DNA of 64,000 nt from Salinisphaera sp. T31B1 (GTDB taxonomy: Bacteria > Pseudomonadota > Gammaproteobacteria > Nevskiales > Salinisphaeraceae), in the NCBI RefSeq assembly GCF_040361275.1, contig NZ_APNH01000003.1, positions 496,001 through 560,000 on the forward strand, given 5' to 3'. The notes beneath the pieces are model-generated. The model was not told the DNA's origin. It searched no databases and saw only the letters and a program-made list of their open reading frames with translations. Positions 48,098 to 57,361 of the stretch are shown in pieces. Both the position numbers and the translations under genes were made by a program. How positions within the stretch are numbered: position 1 is the first letter of the stretch; each line of letters opens with the position of its first letter.

Positions 48098-48098
<1 letters not shown>
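47040..48098 (-). CDS. ftsX: Cell division protein FtsX
   Basis: A 352-residue, four-helix membrane protein, the same length as E. coli FtsX. A basic, Arg-rich N-terminal tail (about 65 residues) precedes the first helix; a periplasmic loop follows. Later helices include the NTIRLDIENRREEIEVMKLLGAS segment typical of FtsX. With FtsE it regulates septal peptidoglycan hydrolases through EnvC. The start overlaps the ftsE stop (TGATG). Confidence 0.93.
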
Positions 48099-48769
<671 letters not shown>

Positions 48770-48772
48770 CCG

Positions 48773-49750
48773 TCAGCCGCGCTTGAACAATGCATCCATA
48801 AAGTTCTCTGCCTCGAACACGCCGAGGTCTTCGACCGACTCGCCCACGCCAATGAAGCGCAACGGCAACCCCAGGGTCTTGGCGATAGCGAACACGATGC
48901 CCCCGGCCGCCGTGCCGTCGAGCTTGGTGACCGTGATGCCGGTCACGCCGACGGCCTCGTTGAAGGCCACCGCCTGCTGCAGCGCGTTGCCGCCGGTGGT
49001 CGCATCGACCACCAGCATGATCTCGTGCGGCGCCGTGTCATCCTGTTTGCCCAGCACCCGCTTGATCTTCTTGAGTTCGTCCATCAGATGGCCCTGGGTA
49101 TGCAGCCGGCCGGCGGTATCGGCGATCAGTACATCGATACCGCGGGCCTTGGCCCGGGCAAATGCATCGAAGACCACCGAAGCCGAATCCGCACCGCTGC
49201 CCTGGGCAACGACGGGCACATGGTTGCGCTCACCCCACCCCTGCAACTGCTCGACCGCAGCTGCGCGGAACGTATCGCCGGCAGCCAGCATCACCGACTG
49301 ACCGGCATCCTGAAACTTCTTGGCGAGCTTGCCGATAGTCGTGGTCTTGCCCACGCCGTTGACGCCGACCATGAGGATCACGAACGGCGTATCGCGTTCA
49401 GGAATATCGAGCGGCTGTTCGCACGGCGCCAGAATATCGCCCAGATGCTCGCGCAGGGCGCGGCCCAGATCCTTGTTCGTGCGCAGCCGGCCGCCGTCGA
49501 ACATGATCTGGAGACGGTTCATCACCTGGCCTGTGGCCTCGACCCCGACGTCGGCCAGCAGCAGCTGGGTTTCGAGTTCGTCGAGGGCGTCCTGGTCGAC
49601 GGTTTCGCCAGGCAGCAGGTTGCGCAGATCGTAGGTCAGCCAGGAGTCGCCCTTGTTGAGGCTGGCCCGCATGCGGGTGAAAAAACCCGGTTGCTTGAGC
49701 TTGGAGGGCTTGCGCGAGCTGCCGCGCTCTGGATTATCGACCTTGGCCAT
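48773..49750 (-). CDS. ftsY: Signal recognition particle receptor FtsY
   Basis: A 325-residue SRP GTPase with the NG domain: P-loop GVNGVGKTTTIGKLA, the DTAGRLHTQGHLMDELKK G3 region and TKLDGTAAGG G4. It docks ribosome-nascent-chain complexes to the membrane. The N-terminal acidic A domain of E. coli FtsY is nearly absent; here a short basic segment precedes the NG core, a common short form. Confidence 0.95.
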   Translation of the reverse strand: MAKVDNPERGSSRKPSKLKQPGFFTRMRASLNKGDSWLTYDLRNLLPGETVDQDALDELETQLLLADVGVEATGQVMNRLQIMFDGGRLRTNKDLGRALREHLGDILAPCEQPLDIPERDTPFVILMVGVNGVGKTTTIGKLAKKFQDAGQSVMLAAGDTFRAAAVEQLQGWGERNHVPVVAQGSGADSASVVFDAFARAKARGIDVLIADTAGRLHTQGHLMDELKKIKRVLGKQDDTAPHEIMLVVDATTGGNALQQAVAFNEAVGVTGITVTKLDGTAAGGIVFAIAKTLGLPLRFIGVGESVEDLGVFEAENFMDALFKRG

Positions 49751-49843
49751 GGCGGTGGAGTGCTGCGGTTGGAAAAAGACATCTGGCGGCGCGCTCGGCG
49801 GCGCCGGCCGCGGCGATCGCCGCGACGGCTCGGCTGGCGTCGC

Positions 49844-51883
49844 TCAGTCGGGCGCTACTTTAGCATCGACGTCCTCGCGCGGGGGCCAGAACAGCAGGCG
49901 CTGTACGCCGTCGTGGTCGACCACGCGCTGGCCGCCCGGCCCACTGGCCAGCGTCGCCGACAATCGCCGCGCCCCGTCGCCGTAGCGACGCGCATCCGCG
50001 GCGGTGGTCAGCAGGTGCAGCCGATGATGGACGATCTGAGCATCGGCGATACCGACCCACAGCGGCAAGTTGCGACGCGCGGTGACCTTGTCGGTCGACC
50101 AGAGCCGTACCACCCAGCGCTCATTGGTAGCCTGGCCGTCGTGCACGAGTGTGATCGCAGCCGGCCGCCCGTCGTGGACGCGCGGCAACACGGCCAGCAC
50201 GGCGATCGGGCTGTCCGGCACAAGCCAGCGCAGCGGCTGGCCCGCTCCCAGCGCCGGCGGCACCCGCCAGCCGGCCTCGGCCAGCAGCCGGCGCAGCGCA
50301 TCGGCCGAACCCGCGGCCTGCAGGTTCAGCGGTGCGCCGTTGCGGCCGGCGATGTCCTTGATGCGTTGATCGAGCTGCCGATAGCCGCCTTCGGCCCAGT
50401 CGACCACTGGCTGCGTGGTACTGCTCTGGCGCGCCGTTGGCATCGGTCTGGGTGCCTGGTCCGGACGCAGCGTCATCAGCAGGGCGATCACCATGCAGCC
50501 GGCCAGCACCACCAGTACAGGCTTGCCGCGGACCGGTCGTGGATGCTGGCGTCGATAACTGAGCACCAGCATGTTCAGCCAGATGAAGGCACTGCTCAGT
50601 CCGATGATCAGGTCGCTGGCCCAGTCCAGCCCGAGATAAAGACGCGCCAGCGCGATCAGCACCACGCCCGCCACCGTTGCAGAATAATAGTAGGGGCGGA
50701 CGCCGCTGGGACGGCGCGAGGCAAGAATCACGCCGGCCAGGCCGTACACGGTGGCGCAGAGGATGAGATCCTGGCCGCCGCCGGCCAGGAATAACGGGTC
50801 GGCCGCCGTGCCGCTGAAGAAAGCCAGCGGCGGCGGAATCGCCAGCCACGCGCGCAGGATCAACGTGACCAGCGACGAGAAGACGACGGCGGCGACCCAG
50901 TGGCCGGCCGCCCGCCGATTCCCCATGATGGCCAGCAGGGCGGCGATTACGCCCGCGAACGGCAGATAGATCAGCGGCGAGCCGAGTTCGGCCAGGACTC
51001 GGGCCACACCGTCGGACAGCGGGGTGTGCAGCCCCTGGCTCAGGTAGAAGGTCAACGCGTCGAAGCGCAGCGGGAACACCGGCGCGCGCCACCCCCAGAC
51101 CAGCAGATAGGCCAGTCCGGTCAGGCTCATCAGCAGCATCGCCGCCACGGCCAGCGCGGGCAGCTCGGGCTGGCGCGGGTCGGCCAGTGCCGGCCCGAGC
51201 AGCCCCAGCCGGCGGTGGCGCCGGCTCCACACGAGCAGCCGTTCGGCGTGACGGCGAGCAAACACGCGCCCGGCCGCCAGGGCATAGCGAGCCGCAATCG
51301 TGGTCAGCCACACGATGGCCACCACGATGATCAGCAGCACCGCCAGCCGGGTGGCGACCTGGGCTGCCAGATCCAGTGATGCGCCGAACACCACGCCGGG
51401 CAGGATGTAGCAGGGCGCCCAGATCGCGGTCGCGAGAATATCCATCAACGCAAAGCGCATCGGTGACAGGCCCGCCGCGCCGGCGACGGTCGGCACGATC
51501 GGCCGCAGCGCCCCGATCAGTCGACCGAGCACGATGGCCTTGCCGCCGTGGCGGGCCAGAAAGCTCTCGCCGCGCGCGACCAGCTGGGGCGCACGGGAAA
51601 ACCCTGGCAGCGCCTGCAGCCGACCGCGATAGCGCCGCCCCAGCAGATAGCTGGTGGTATCGCCGAGCAGTGTGCCCGCGATGGCCACGACGAAGGTTCC
51701 CGCCAGGGGAAGGGCGTCGGCGCCGATGAGGGCGCCGAAGGCGAACATGAACAGCGCGCCGGGCACAAGCAGGCCGAATATGAACAGCGATTCGCCCACG
51801 GCGACGGCGAACACCAGGGCGAGCGCGGCCCAGGGGTGGGCGCCGACCCAGTTCAGCAGGAGGTCGAGCAGGTTATGCCCCAT
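49844..51883 (-). CDS. DedA / PAP2-like / LssY-C fusion membrane protein
   Basis: A 679-residue protein in three parts. Residues 1-195 form a DedA (SNARE-associated) domain with E31 (GESLFIFGLLVPG) and the GRLIGALRPIVPTVAG motif. Residues about 240-450 form a PAP2-type membrane domain. Residues about 490-670 form a soluble LssY C-terminal domain. In the PAP2 part the usual KX6RP, PSGH and SRX5HX3D motifs read LRAWLAIPPP, GGGQ and ARLYLGLDWASD, so the phosphatase looks inactive. DedA proteins move lipids or carriers across the membrane. The family is clear; the role is not. Confidence 0.85.
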   Translation of the reverse strand: MGHNLLDLLLNWVGAHPWAALALVFAVAVGESLFIFGLLVPGALFMFAFGALIGADALPLAGTFVVAIAGTLLGDTTSYLLGRRYRGRLQALPGFSRAPQLVARGESFLARHGGKAIVLGRLIGALRPIVPTVAGAAGLSPMRFALMDILATAIWAPCYILPGVVFGASLDLAAQVATRLAVLLIIVVAIVWLTTIAARYALAAGRVFARRHAERLLVWSRRHRRLGLLGPALADPRQPELPALAVAAMLLMSLTGLAYLLVWGWRAPVFPLRFDALTFYLSQGLHTPLSDGVARVLAELGSPLIYLPFAGVIAALLAIMGNRRAAGHWVAAVVFSSLVTLILRAWLAIPPPLAFFSGTAADPLFLAGGGQDLILCATVYGLAGVILASRRPSGVRPYYYSATVAGVVLIALARLYLGLDWASDLIIGLSSAFIWLNMLVLSYRRQHPRPVRGKPVLVVLAGCMVIALLMTLRPDQAPRPMPTARQSSTTQPVVDWAEGGYRQLDQRIKDIAGRNGAPLNLQAAGSADALRRLLAEAGWRVPPALGAGQPLRWLVPDSPIAVLAVLPRVHDGRPAAITLVHDGQATNERWVVRLWSTDKVTARRNLPLWVGIADAQIVHHRLHLLTTAADARRYGDGARRLSATLASGPGGQRVVDHDGVQRLLFWPPREDVDAKVAPD

Positions 51884-51954
51884 TGGCCAGGTCGGTCGGG
51901 GCAGGGCGGTGGGCAGTCACGATCGATCGACCAACGTACGCGTGCCCGGCTCGC

Positions 51955-53280
51955 TCAGCGGCGAGCCAGGGCGGCGAACGCCGAGTCGGCGGCATCCAGC
52001 GTGCGCTGGATCGCGGTATCGTCATGGGCGCGCGAGATGAACGCGGCCTCGAAGGCCGACGGCGCCAGATATACACCGTGATCGAGCATGTGGTGGAAGA
52101 AGTCGCTGAAGGCAGCAGTGTCGCAGGCTGCGACCTCGTCGAACCGGCTCACGCGATCGGCTGTCGTGAAGAACATGCCGAACATCGCCCCCACACGCTG
52201 GGTCATGAACGGAATGCCATGGCGCTGGGCGCGTTCGTCGAGCCCGGCCAGCAGGGCGTCCAGCTGCGGTTCGATCTGTGCATGAACGCGGCCGTCGCGG
52301 AGCTGGCCTAGCGTGGCGATGCCGGCGGCCATGCCCAGTGGATGACCGGACAACGTGCCAGCCTGATATACCGGACCGGTCGGGGCCAGCGTCTCCATGA
52401 CATTGCGCGCACCGCCGACCGCGCCGACCGGCATCCCGCCGCCCACGATCTTGCCCAGCGCGGTTACGTCGGGACGCACATCGTAATGTGCCTGCGCACA
52501 ACCCGGATGAACGCGAAAGCCGGTCATCACCTCGTCGAAGATCAGCAGCGCACCGTAGCGATCGCACAGATCGCGAAGGCCCTGCAGGAAGCCGTCGACG
52601 GGCGGCACGCAGTTCATGTTACCGGCGACCGGCTCGACCATGACACAGGCGACCTCATCGCCGTGCGCTTCGAACGCCTCGGCGACCGAGTCCAGATCGT
52701 TGTAGGTGGCTACCAGCGTATCGGCGACGACCGCTTCCGGCACCCCGGGGGAGCCGGGAATGCCGAGCGTGAGCGTGCCGGAGCCGGCGTTGACCAGCAG
52801 CGCATCGACATGGCCGTGATAGTTGCCGCCGAATTTGATCACTTTCTTGCGGCCGGTATAACCGCGCGCCAGGCGCAGGGCGGTCATCGCCGCTTCGGTA
52901 CCGGAGTTGACCATGCGGATCGACTCGATCGAGTCCACCATGTCGCATACGATTTCGGCGAGTTCGGTCTCAAGGCCGGTGGGCGCGCCGAAGGACAGGC
53001 CCTTGGCCGCCTGCTTCTGCACGGCCTCGACCACGGCCGGATCCGCGTGGCCTAGGATCATCGGCCCGAACGAGCCGACATAGTCGACGTATTCGTTGCC
53101 ATCTACATCATATATATAGGCCCCGCGTGCGTGGTCGATGAACGCCGGCGTGCCACCGACCCCGTTGAACGCGCGCACCGGCGAATTGACGCCGCCGGGG
53201 ATGGTCCGGGCGGCGCGCGCAAACCATTCGGCCGACTTGGGGCCGGGACGCTGGTGTGGGCTGCGGTCGGATGCGCTCAT
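51955..53280 (-). CDS. hemL: Glutamate-1-semialdehyde 2,1-aminomutase
   Basis: A 441-residue PLP enzyme that converts glutamate-1-semialdehyde to 5-aminolevulinate, the committed tetrapyrrole precursor. The PLP lysine is in [15 protein letters not shown], and the N-terminal [11 protein letters not shown] and the [16 protein letters not shown] segments are diagnostic. The frame is open upstream, but the ATG at 53280 begins the family-like [10 protein letters not shown]. It lies downstream of thiE; the two are a frequent pair. Confidence 0.96.
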   Translation of the reverse strand: MSASDRSPHQRPGPKSAEWFARAARTIPGGVNSPVRAFNGVGGTPAFIDHARGAYIYDVDGNEYVDYVGSFGPMILGHADPAVVEAVQKQAAKGLSFGAPTGLETELAEIVCDMVDSIESIRMVNSGTEAAMTALRLARGYTGRKKVIKFGGNYHGHVDALLVNAGSGTLTLGIPGSPGVPEAVVADTLVATYNDLDSVAEAFEAHGDEVACVMVEPVAGNMNCVPPVDGFLQGLRDLCDRYGALLIFDEVMTGFRVHPGCAQAHYDVRPDVTALGKIVGGGMPVGAVGGARNVMETLAPTGPVYQAGTLSGHPLGMAAGIATLGQLRDGRVHAQIEPQLDALLAGLDERAQRHGIPFMTQRVGAMFGMFFTTADRVSRFDEVAACDTAAFSDFFHHMLDHGVYLAPSAFEAAFISRAHDDTAIQRTLDAADSAFAALARR

Positions 53281-53311
53281 TGAAGACTCCTGAAAACGGA
53301 TGAAACCTGGT

Positions 53312-53941
53312 TTATCGCCCGGCGCGCGAGCCGTGTTCGGCACAGAGCGCGACCAGTGCGCGGGCGGCCTGTGCACTATCGCGAACGCCGAACAGGCCGC
53401 CGGCGATGGCGAGTCGATCGGCACCGGCTGCGATGATCTGCCCGGCATTATGGATATCGATTCCGCCGATGGCGACCACGGGCACGCCCAGGGCATTCGC
53501 ACGGGCGAGCACGTCGAGCTCGGCCGGCGGTGCATTCGGTTTGGTGGCCGAGACGAAAAACCGTCCGAAGCTGACATGATCGGCACCGGCGGCGATCGCC
53601 CGGCGTGCCCGGTCGATATCGTTGCCACAGGTTGCACCGATCAACCGGTCGGGGCCGAGCGCTGCGCGTGCGTCGGCGATCGATCCATCGGTGGCGCCCA
53701 GATGCACACCGACGCCCAGTTCGGCGGCTAGGCGCCAGTCGTCGTTGATGATCAGCCGCGCGTCGTAGGCACGACAGCGCTCGGAAAGGCGCAGGGCCAG
53801 CGCTCGATCCGGCCCCTGCCCGCGCTTGTCGCGATACTGGATCCAGTCGATACCGGCGGCGAGTACGGCCTCGACAGTGTCCAGGCCGTCGTCGTTGTGC
53901 GTGGATCGATCGTAGATCGCATAGATATGCGGCGTGCTCAT
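53312..53941 (-). CDS. thiE: Thiamine-phosphate synthase
   Basis: A 209-residue TIM-barrel enzyme joining HMP-PP and thiazole phosphate to thiamine phosphate. Visible motifs are IQYRDKRG near residue 34, the [18 protein letters not shown] region, and the phosphate-binding VVAIGGI near the C-terminus. The [11 protein letters not shown] segment corresponds to the family's pyrophosphate loop. Its ATG overlaps the thiD stop (ATGA). Confidence 0.92.
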   Translation of the reverse strand: MSTPHIYAIYDRSTHNDDGLDTVEAVLAAGIDWIQYRDKRGQGPDRALALRLSERCRAYDARLIINDDWRLAAELGVGVHLGATDGSIADARAALGPDRLIGATCGNDIDRARRAIAAGADHVSFGRFFVSATKPNAPPAELDVLARANALGVPVVAIGGIDIHNAGQIIAAGADRLAIAGGLFGVRDSAQAARALVALCAEHGSRAGR

Positions 53942-54726
53942 CGCGCTGGCAGCACTCGCTCGTCGAGCCGGGCCGGGATCCGCTGACCGCGGCCGGCAGT
54001 GAAAGCGTGTTCGAGGGTATGCCAGGTATAGGCCTGCGCAGCCTCGAGCGCATCGTCGAGCTCCTGACCGCGGGCAAGCTGCGCCGCAATCGCGCTGGCC
54101 AGCGTGCACCCGGAGCCATGAAACACGCCTGCCAACCGGGGCCAGCGCATGGTACGCATCGGCTGGCCGCGCACATACAGCCGATTGACCACCTCCGAGT
54201 CGTCTTCGTCGCCTCCGGTAATCAACACGGCGCGGGCGAGATCGGACAGCTGCCGTCCACAGGCATCGATATCCGCTTGTCCATCACACAGCAGACGGGC
54301 CTCCGCGGCATTCGGGGTGATCACCCATGCGCGCTCGAACAGCTGGTCGATCAGAGCCCGGGCGACCGCATCATCGGCGAGCCGGCCGCCGCCAGCAGCG
54401 CGCAGGACCGGATCGACGACCAACGCGATGTCCGGCAGGTCCTGCGTCAGCCGCGCGATACGCGCTACCTGGTCCGCATCGGCCAGCGCGCCGATCTTGA
54501 TCGCGCCGAAGCGCATATCCGCGCACACGCAGTCCAGCGAGCGGGAAAAGAAATCGGCATCCACCGCCTGCACGTCGTACACGTTCGTGGTGTCTTGGCA
54601 GGTGAGCAGGGTGGGCACGACCGCCGCATGCGCGCCGTTCGCTGCCGCCGATTCGATATCGGCCTGCAGGCCGGCGCCGCCGCTCGGATCGTGGCCCGAG
54701 AGCACGAGAATATTGGGTCGATTCAT
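53938..54726 (-). CDS. thiD: HMP/HMP-phosphate kinase
   Basis: A 262-residue ribokinase-family kinase that phosphorylates hydroxymethylpyrimidine twice for thiamine synthesis. Motifs: GHDPSGGAGLQADI near the N-terminus, VVDPVLRAAGG in the middle and the GSGCTLASAIAAQLARG anion-hole region at the end. It is first in a thiD-thiE-hemL transcript. I looked for a TPP riboswitch upstream and did not find one. Confidence 0.92.
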   Translation of the reverse strand: MNRPNILVLSGHDPSGGAGLQADIESAAANGAHAAVVPTLLTCQDTTNVYDVQAVDADFFSRSLDCVCADMRFGAIKIGALADADQVARIARLTQDLPDIALVVDPVLRAAGGGRLADDAVARALIDQLFERAWVITPNAAEARLLCDGQADIDACGRQLSDLARAVLITGGDEDDSEVVNRLYVRGQPMRTMRWPRLAGVFHGSGCTLASAIAAQLARGQELDDALEAAQAYTWHTLEHAFTAGRGQRIPARLDERVLPAR

Positions 54727-54764
54727 ACGCGCGAGTCTAACATTCGCAACGAGCGCTCAGCGGC

Positions 54765-54773
54765 TTATGCACA
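54765..54773 (+). promoter_or_regulatory. DnaA box TTATGCACA
   Basis: Matches TTATNCACA exactly. Confidence 0.75.
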
Positions 54774-54796
54774 ACAAAAACAACGACTCGCGAATC

Positions 54797-54818
54797 GCGC
54801 CGAAATTTTTTTCGGCGC
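54797..54818. other. Perfect inverted repeat with T loop
   Basis: 9-bp arms GCGCCGAAA and TTTCGGCGC around TTTT, giving a run of seven T. It lies between DnaA boxes 1 and 2. Confidence 0.6.
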
Positions 54819-54845
54819 CGGTGTCGACACGCCGCGATCATATCG

Positions 54846-54858
54846 CAAACGATTGATT
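54846..54858 (-). promoter_or_regulatory. IHF-site consensus match
   Basis: CAAACGATTGATT on the plus strand is an exact match to the reverse form YAANNNNTTGATW of the IHF consensus WATCAANNNNTTR. Confidence 0.6.
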
Positions 54859-54956
54859 ATGAACGTTTGTGTCGAGCTGGTTACAAAATCGCCGGTTTGT
54901 CTAAATGACTGAGATTACGCGCCATCAGGGCTGTCAACCGCAAGCTTTCCACAAAG

Positions 54957-54965
54957 TTATCCACA
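54957..54965 (+). promoter_or_regulatory. DnaA box TTATCCACA (strong)
   Basis: The highest-affinity box sequence, preceded at 12-bp spacing by CTTTCCACA and followed by an AT-rich pyrimidine tract. Confidence 0.8.
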
Positions 54966-55049
54966 GCTATTGTGGGTTTCTTTTCTTTTGCTTTTAGCGT
55001 CAGCGCGTTAGCCGGAATTGCTGAGAACGAGTCTGCAGCGGGTGCCGGG

Positions 55050-55058
55050 TTATACACA
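55050..55058 (+). promoter_or_regulatory. DnaA box TTATACACA
   Basis: Matches TTATNCACA and lies inside an imperfect palindrome (55045-55070) with arms CCGGGTT and AACCCGG. Confidence 0.75.
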
Positions 55059-55200
55059 GTGTCAACCCGGTTGCTGCCTATAAAAGACTTTGATATGCCG
55101 CTGTGCGTCACTTTGAGCATTCGCAAAATCACTGGCTTGTCAATAGGATAAGCTGACATTAATGGCTGCACGCCTGATGCGCGCGTGCGCTTTCCCGAAC

Positions 55201-55215
55201 TGACCTATAAGGTCA
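55201..55215. promoter_or_regulatory. Perfect palindrome, possible operator
   Basis: TGACCT-ATA-AGGTCA, a perfect 15-bp dyad just beyond the 3' end of the cpdA-like gene and upstream of thiD. The binding protein is unknown. Confidence 0.45.
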
Positions 55216-55232
55216 CTTAGCTATCCCCAGAG

Positions 55233-55241
55233 TTATCCACA
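55233..55241 (+). promoter_or_regulatory. DnaA box TTATCCACA (strong)
   Basis: Second copy of the strong box. It overlaps the stop codon of the cpdA-like gene; CTATCCCCAG 12 bp earlier is a degenerate repeat. Confidence 0.75.
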
Positions 55242-55991
55242 GCCGACGTCGGCTGCGGATACGCGAACCACGCGGCTCACCGGTGCGCCGTGCATCGGCA
55301 GATCGATGACGCGATAACCGGGTGGGCGGTCGCGATCTTCGGCGAACGCCGCGGCGCCGGGCAGGAACTGACGCATTGTCGAAGGTGTTGTCCAGATCGT
55401 GAGCGGCCCCCATCGAGACGTGCTGGCCTGGTGTGCATGGCCCGAGAGCACGCCTCGGACATGGGGGTGACGGGCGAGCAGGGTGAGCAGTTCGGCTCCG
55501 TCTGCCAGGCCGATGGAATCGATCCATGCGCTGTTCAAGGCGACCGGCGGGTGATGGACACAGATCAATGACGGGCGACGAACGCGTGCCAGCGATGCAT
55601 CGAGTGACGCGAGCGCGTCGGCTCCGATACGGCCGTCCGCGTGGCCGGTCCGGTGGCTGTTCAGGCCATAGAGATACCCGCCGTCGACTTGCAGCGATCG
55701 GTGCACGTGGGCTTGGCTCAGGCATTGCTGCATTCGATCCGGGTCGTCGTGGTTGCCGGCCACGGCCAATACCGGGAGATCGATTCCGGCCAGCCGCCGA
55801 TCGAGCCATGTATAGCCTGCGGCCGATTCATCGTCGACCAGATCGCCCCCGAGAACCAGCGCATCGATACCGGCGGTATGGGCCAACGCGTGGCACAGAA
55901 CACGCTCGAAACAGTCGGCCACGGGCCATCCGTGCAGGCGGGCGCACGGATCGGCCAGCAGGTGAGGGTCGGTGATATGCAGAATGCGCAC
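55233..55991 (-). CDS. cpdA: CpdA-like cyclic nucleotide phosphodiesterase
   Basis: A 252-residue calcineurin-like metallophosphoesterase. Metal-binding motifs in order are DPH (ITDPHLL), GGDLVDD, GNHDD, VHHPP and GHAHQ. This order and length match CpdA of gammaproteobacteria (E. coli 275 residues), which hydrolyses cAMP; other class III phosphodiesterases remain possible. No ribosome site stands out before the ATG. Its stop codon lies within a DnaA box. Confidence 0.82.
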   Translation of the reverse strand: MRILHITDPHLLADPCARLHGWPVADCFERVLCHALAHTAGIDALVLGGDLVDDESAAGYTWLDRRLAGIDLPVLAVAGNHDDPDRMQQCLSQAHVHRSLQVDGGYLYGLNSHRTGHADGRIGADALASLDASLARVRRPSLICVHHPPVALNSAWIDSIGLADGAELLTLLARHPHVRGVLSGHAHQASTSRWGPLTIWTTPSTMRQFLPGAAAFAEDRDRPPGYRVIDLPMHGAPVSRVVRVSAADVGCG

Positions 55992-56065
55992 GCGGTCGTC
56001 GGATTTCAGCGGAACGGCCGCTCATGCTGCCATTTCTATCGCGGCTGCGTGCTAGTCTCCAAGCC

Positions 56066-56710
56066 ATGATCGATCGCACGCTGCTGAGCTATCTGCGCGA
56101 CGTGAGTCTGCATGAGACCGACGTCATGCGCGCCAATCGCCGCACCACCGAAGCCGGCGACAGCGCCCACCTGCAGATCGATCCGGAACAAGGTCAGCTG
56201 ATGGCGCTGCTGGTTCGCATGCTGGGTGCGCGCCGCGGTATCGAGATCGGCGTGTTCGCCGGCTATTCGAGTCTGTGGTTGGCTGCAGCGATGGGCGAGG
56301 ATGGGCACTTGCTGGCCTGCGATATCGATGAGCAGATCACCCGTCGTGCCCGAGCCGATTGGCAGGCCGAAGGCCTCTCCGAGCGTATCGAACTGGTGCT
56401 GGCGCCGGCCAGGGAGACCCTCGATGCCGAACTTGCGGTGGGTCGACACGAACAGTACGACTTCGTGTTCATCGATGCGGACAAGGCCGGTTATATCGAC
56501 TACTACGAGCGCGCGTTGGCGCTGTTGCGCAGCGGCGGCCTGGTGATGGCCGACAACACGCTATGGTATGGCCGGGTCGCCGACGAAACCGATCAGGATG
56601 CAGATACGCTGGCCATTCGTGCCTTCAACCGGCATCTATACGCCGATGAGCGCGTAGAGATGAGTCTGGTTCCCATAGGTGACGGGCTGACCGTCGCCCG
56701 CAAGCGATGA
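56066..56710 (+). CDS. Class I SAM-dependent O-methyltransferase
   Basis: A 214-residue enzyme of the caffeoyl-CoA/catechol O-methyltransferase-like family. SAM-binding motif I is RGIEIGVFAGYSSLWLA, the metal-binding acid is in YDFVFIDADKAGYIDYY, and ADNTLWYGRVAD follows. Small-molecule hydroxyls are the usual targets, but the substrate is unknown. The frame opens at 56024; the ATG at 56066 fits homologue lengths better. Its stop overlaps the next gene's start (ATGA). Confidence 0.85.
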   Translation: MIDRTLLSYLRDVSLHETDVMRANRRTTEAGDSAHLQIDPEQGQLMALLVRMLGARRGIEIGVFAGYSSLWLAAAMGEDGHLLACDIDEQITRRARADWQAEGLSERIELVLAPARETLDAELAVGRHEQYDFVFIDADKAGYIDYYERALALLRSGGLVMADNTLWYGRVADETDQDADTLAIRAFNRHLYADERVEMSLVPIGDGLTVARKR

Positions 56711-57324
56711 GCACTCATATCGACGACCGCAGCGCCGCACAGCGCAACAAGGGCCCGATCTTCGCTGCGCTCAAGCCCTGGTTGGCAGACGCAGCCGAAG
56801 TCCTCGAAGTCGGCGCTGGCGATGCCACGCACGCACGGCACGCCGTCGAATGCATGCCGGGCGTGCGTTGGCAGACGAGCGAGGCGCCGGCCCATCATCG
56901 GCGCCTGGTGGCCGCAATCACGGATGCCGCAGATATCGGCTTGCCGGCGCCTCTGGCACTGGATGTACGCGGCGAATGGCCGGACCGGTCATTCGATGCG
57001 GTCTACGGCGCGAACGTGGCGCATATTATGGACTGGGCTGCGGTACAGGCGCTGTTTGCCGGCGCGGCCGCTCACCTGACCGATCGCGGGGTGCTGTGTC
57101 TGTACGGGCCTTTCCTGATCGCAGATGAGGCACCGGCGGCCGGCAACGCGGCCTTCGATGCGGCATTGCGGGCGCGCGATGCAGGCATGGGTCTGCGCGA
57201 AGTGGGTGCGCTCGACGATCTAGCCGATGCGCAGGAGCTCAGCCGGGTTGCTGATATCCCCATGCCCAGCGATAACCGCCTGCTGATCTGGTCGTCGACA
57301 CCGCTGCGCAGCACGATCGGCTGA
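56707..57324 (+). CDS. DUF938 methyltransferase-like protein
   Basis: A 205-residue Rossmann methyltransferase-like protein of the DUF938 family. Motif I is VLEVGAGDATHARH, with WQTSEAP, the NVAHIMDW segment and the LYGPFLIADE strand as family features. The function is unknown. Translation is coupled to the upstream O-methyltransferase through a 4-bp overlap. Confidence 0.85.
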   Translation: MSTHIDDRSAAQRNKGPIFAALKPWLADAAEVLEVGAGDATHARHAVECMPGVRWQTSEAPAHHRRLVAAITDAADIGLPAPLALDVRGEWPDRSFDAVYGANVAHIMDWAAVQALFAGAAAHLTDRGVLCLYGPFLIADEAPAAGNAAFDAALRARDAGMGLREVGALDDLADAQELSRVADIPMPSDNRLLIWSSTPLRSTIG

Positions 57325-57361
57325 GCGCCACGTCGAAGGACCGGTCGAACACCCGCCTTAC

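Larger units (their letters stand above)
54727..55241. other. AT-rich DnaA-box cluster (origin candidate)
   Basis: A gap of about 506 bp before thiD holds four strict DnaA boxes of form TTATNCACA, all on the plus strand, plus one near-match, CTTTCCACA at 54945-54953. A consensus IHF site, a T-rich tract (about 54966-55000) and several inverted repeats are also present. The density is far above chance for GC-rich DNA. It could be a replication origin, a datA-like DnaA sink or a DARS-like element. No protein gene is supported inside it. Confidence 0.7.

Noticed and set aside
54727-55232. TPP riboswitch before thiD-thiE
   Set aside because: The conserved THI-box segments (CTGAGA and the CTGGATAATGCCAGCG-like core) are not found on the minus strand; the single CTGAGA present is on the wrong strand and without the rest.
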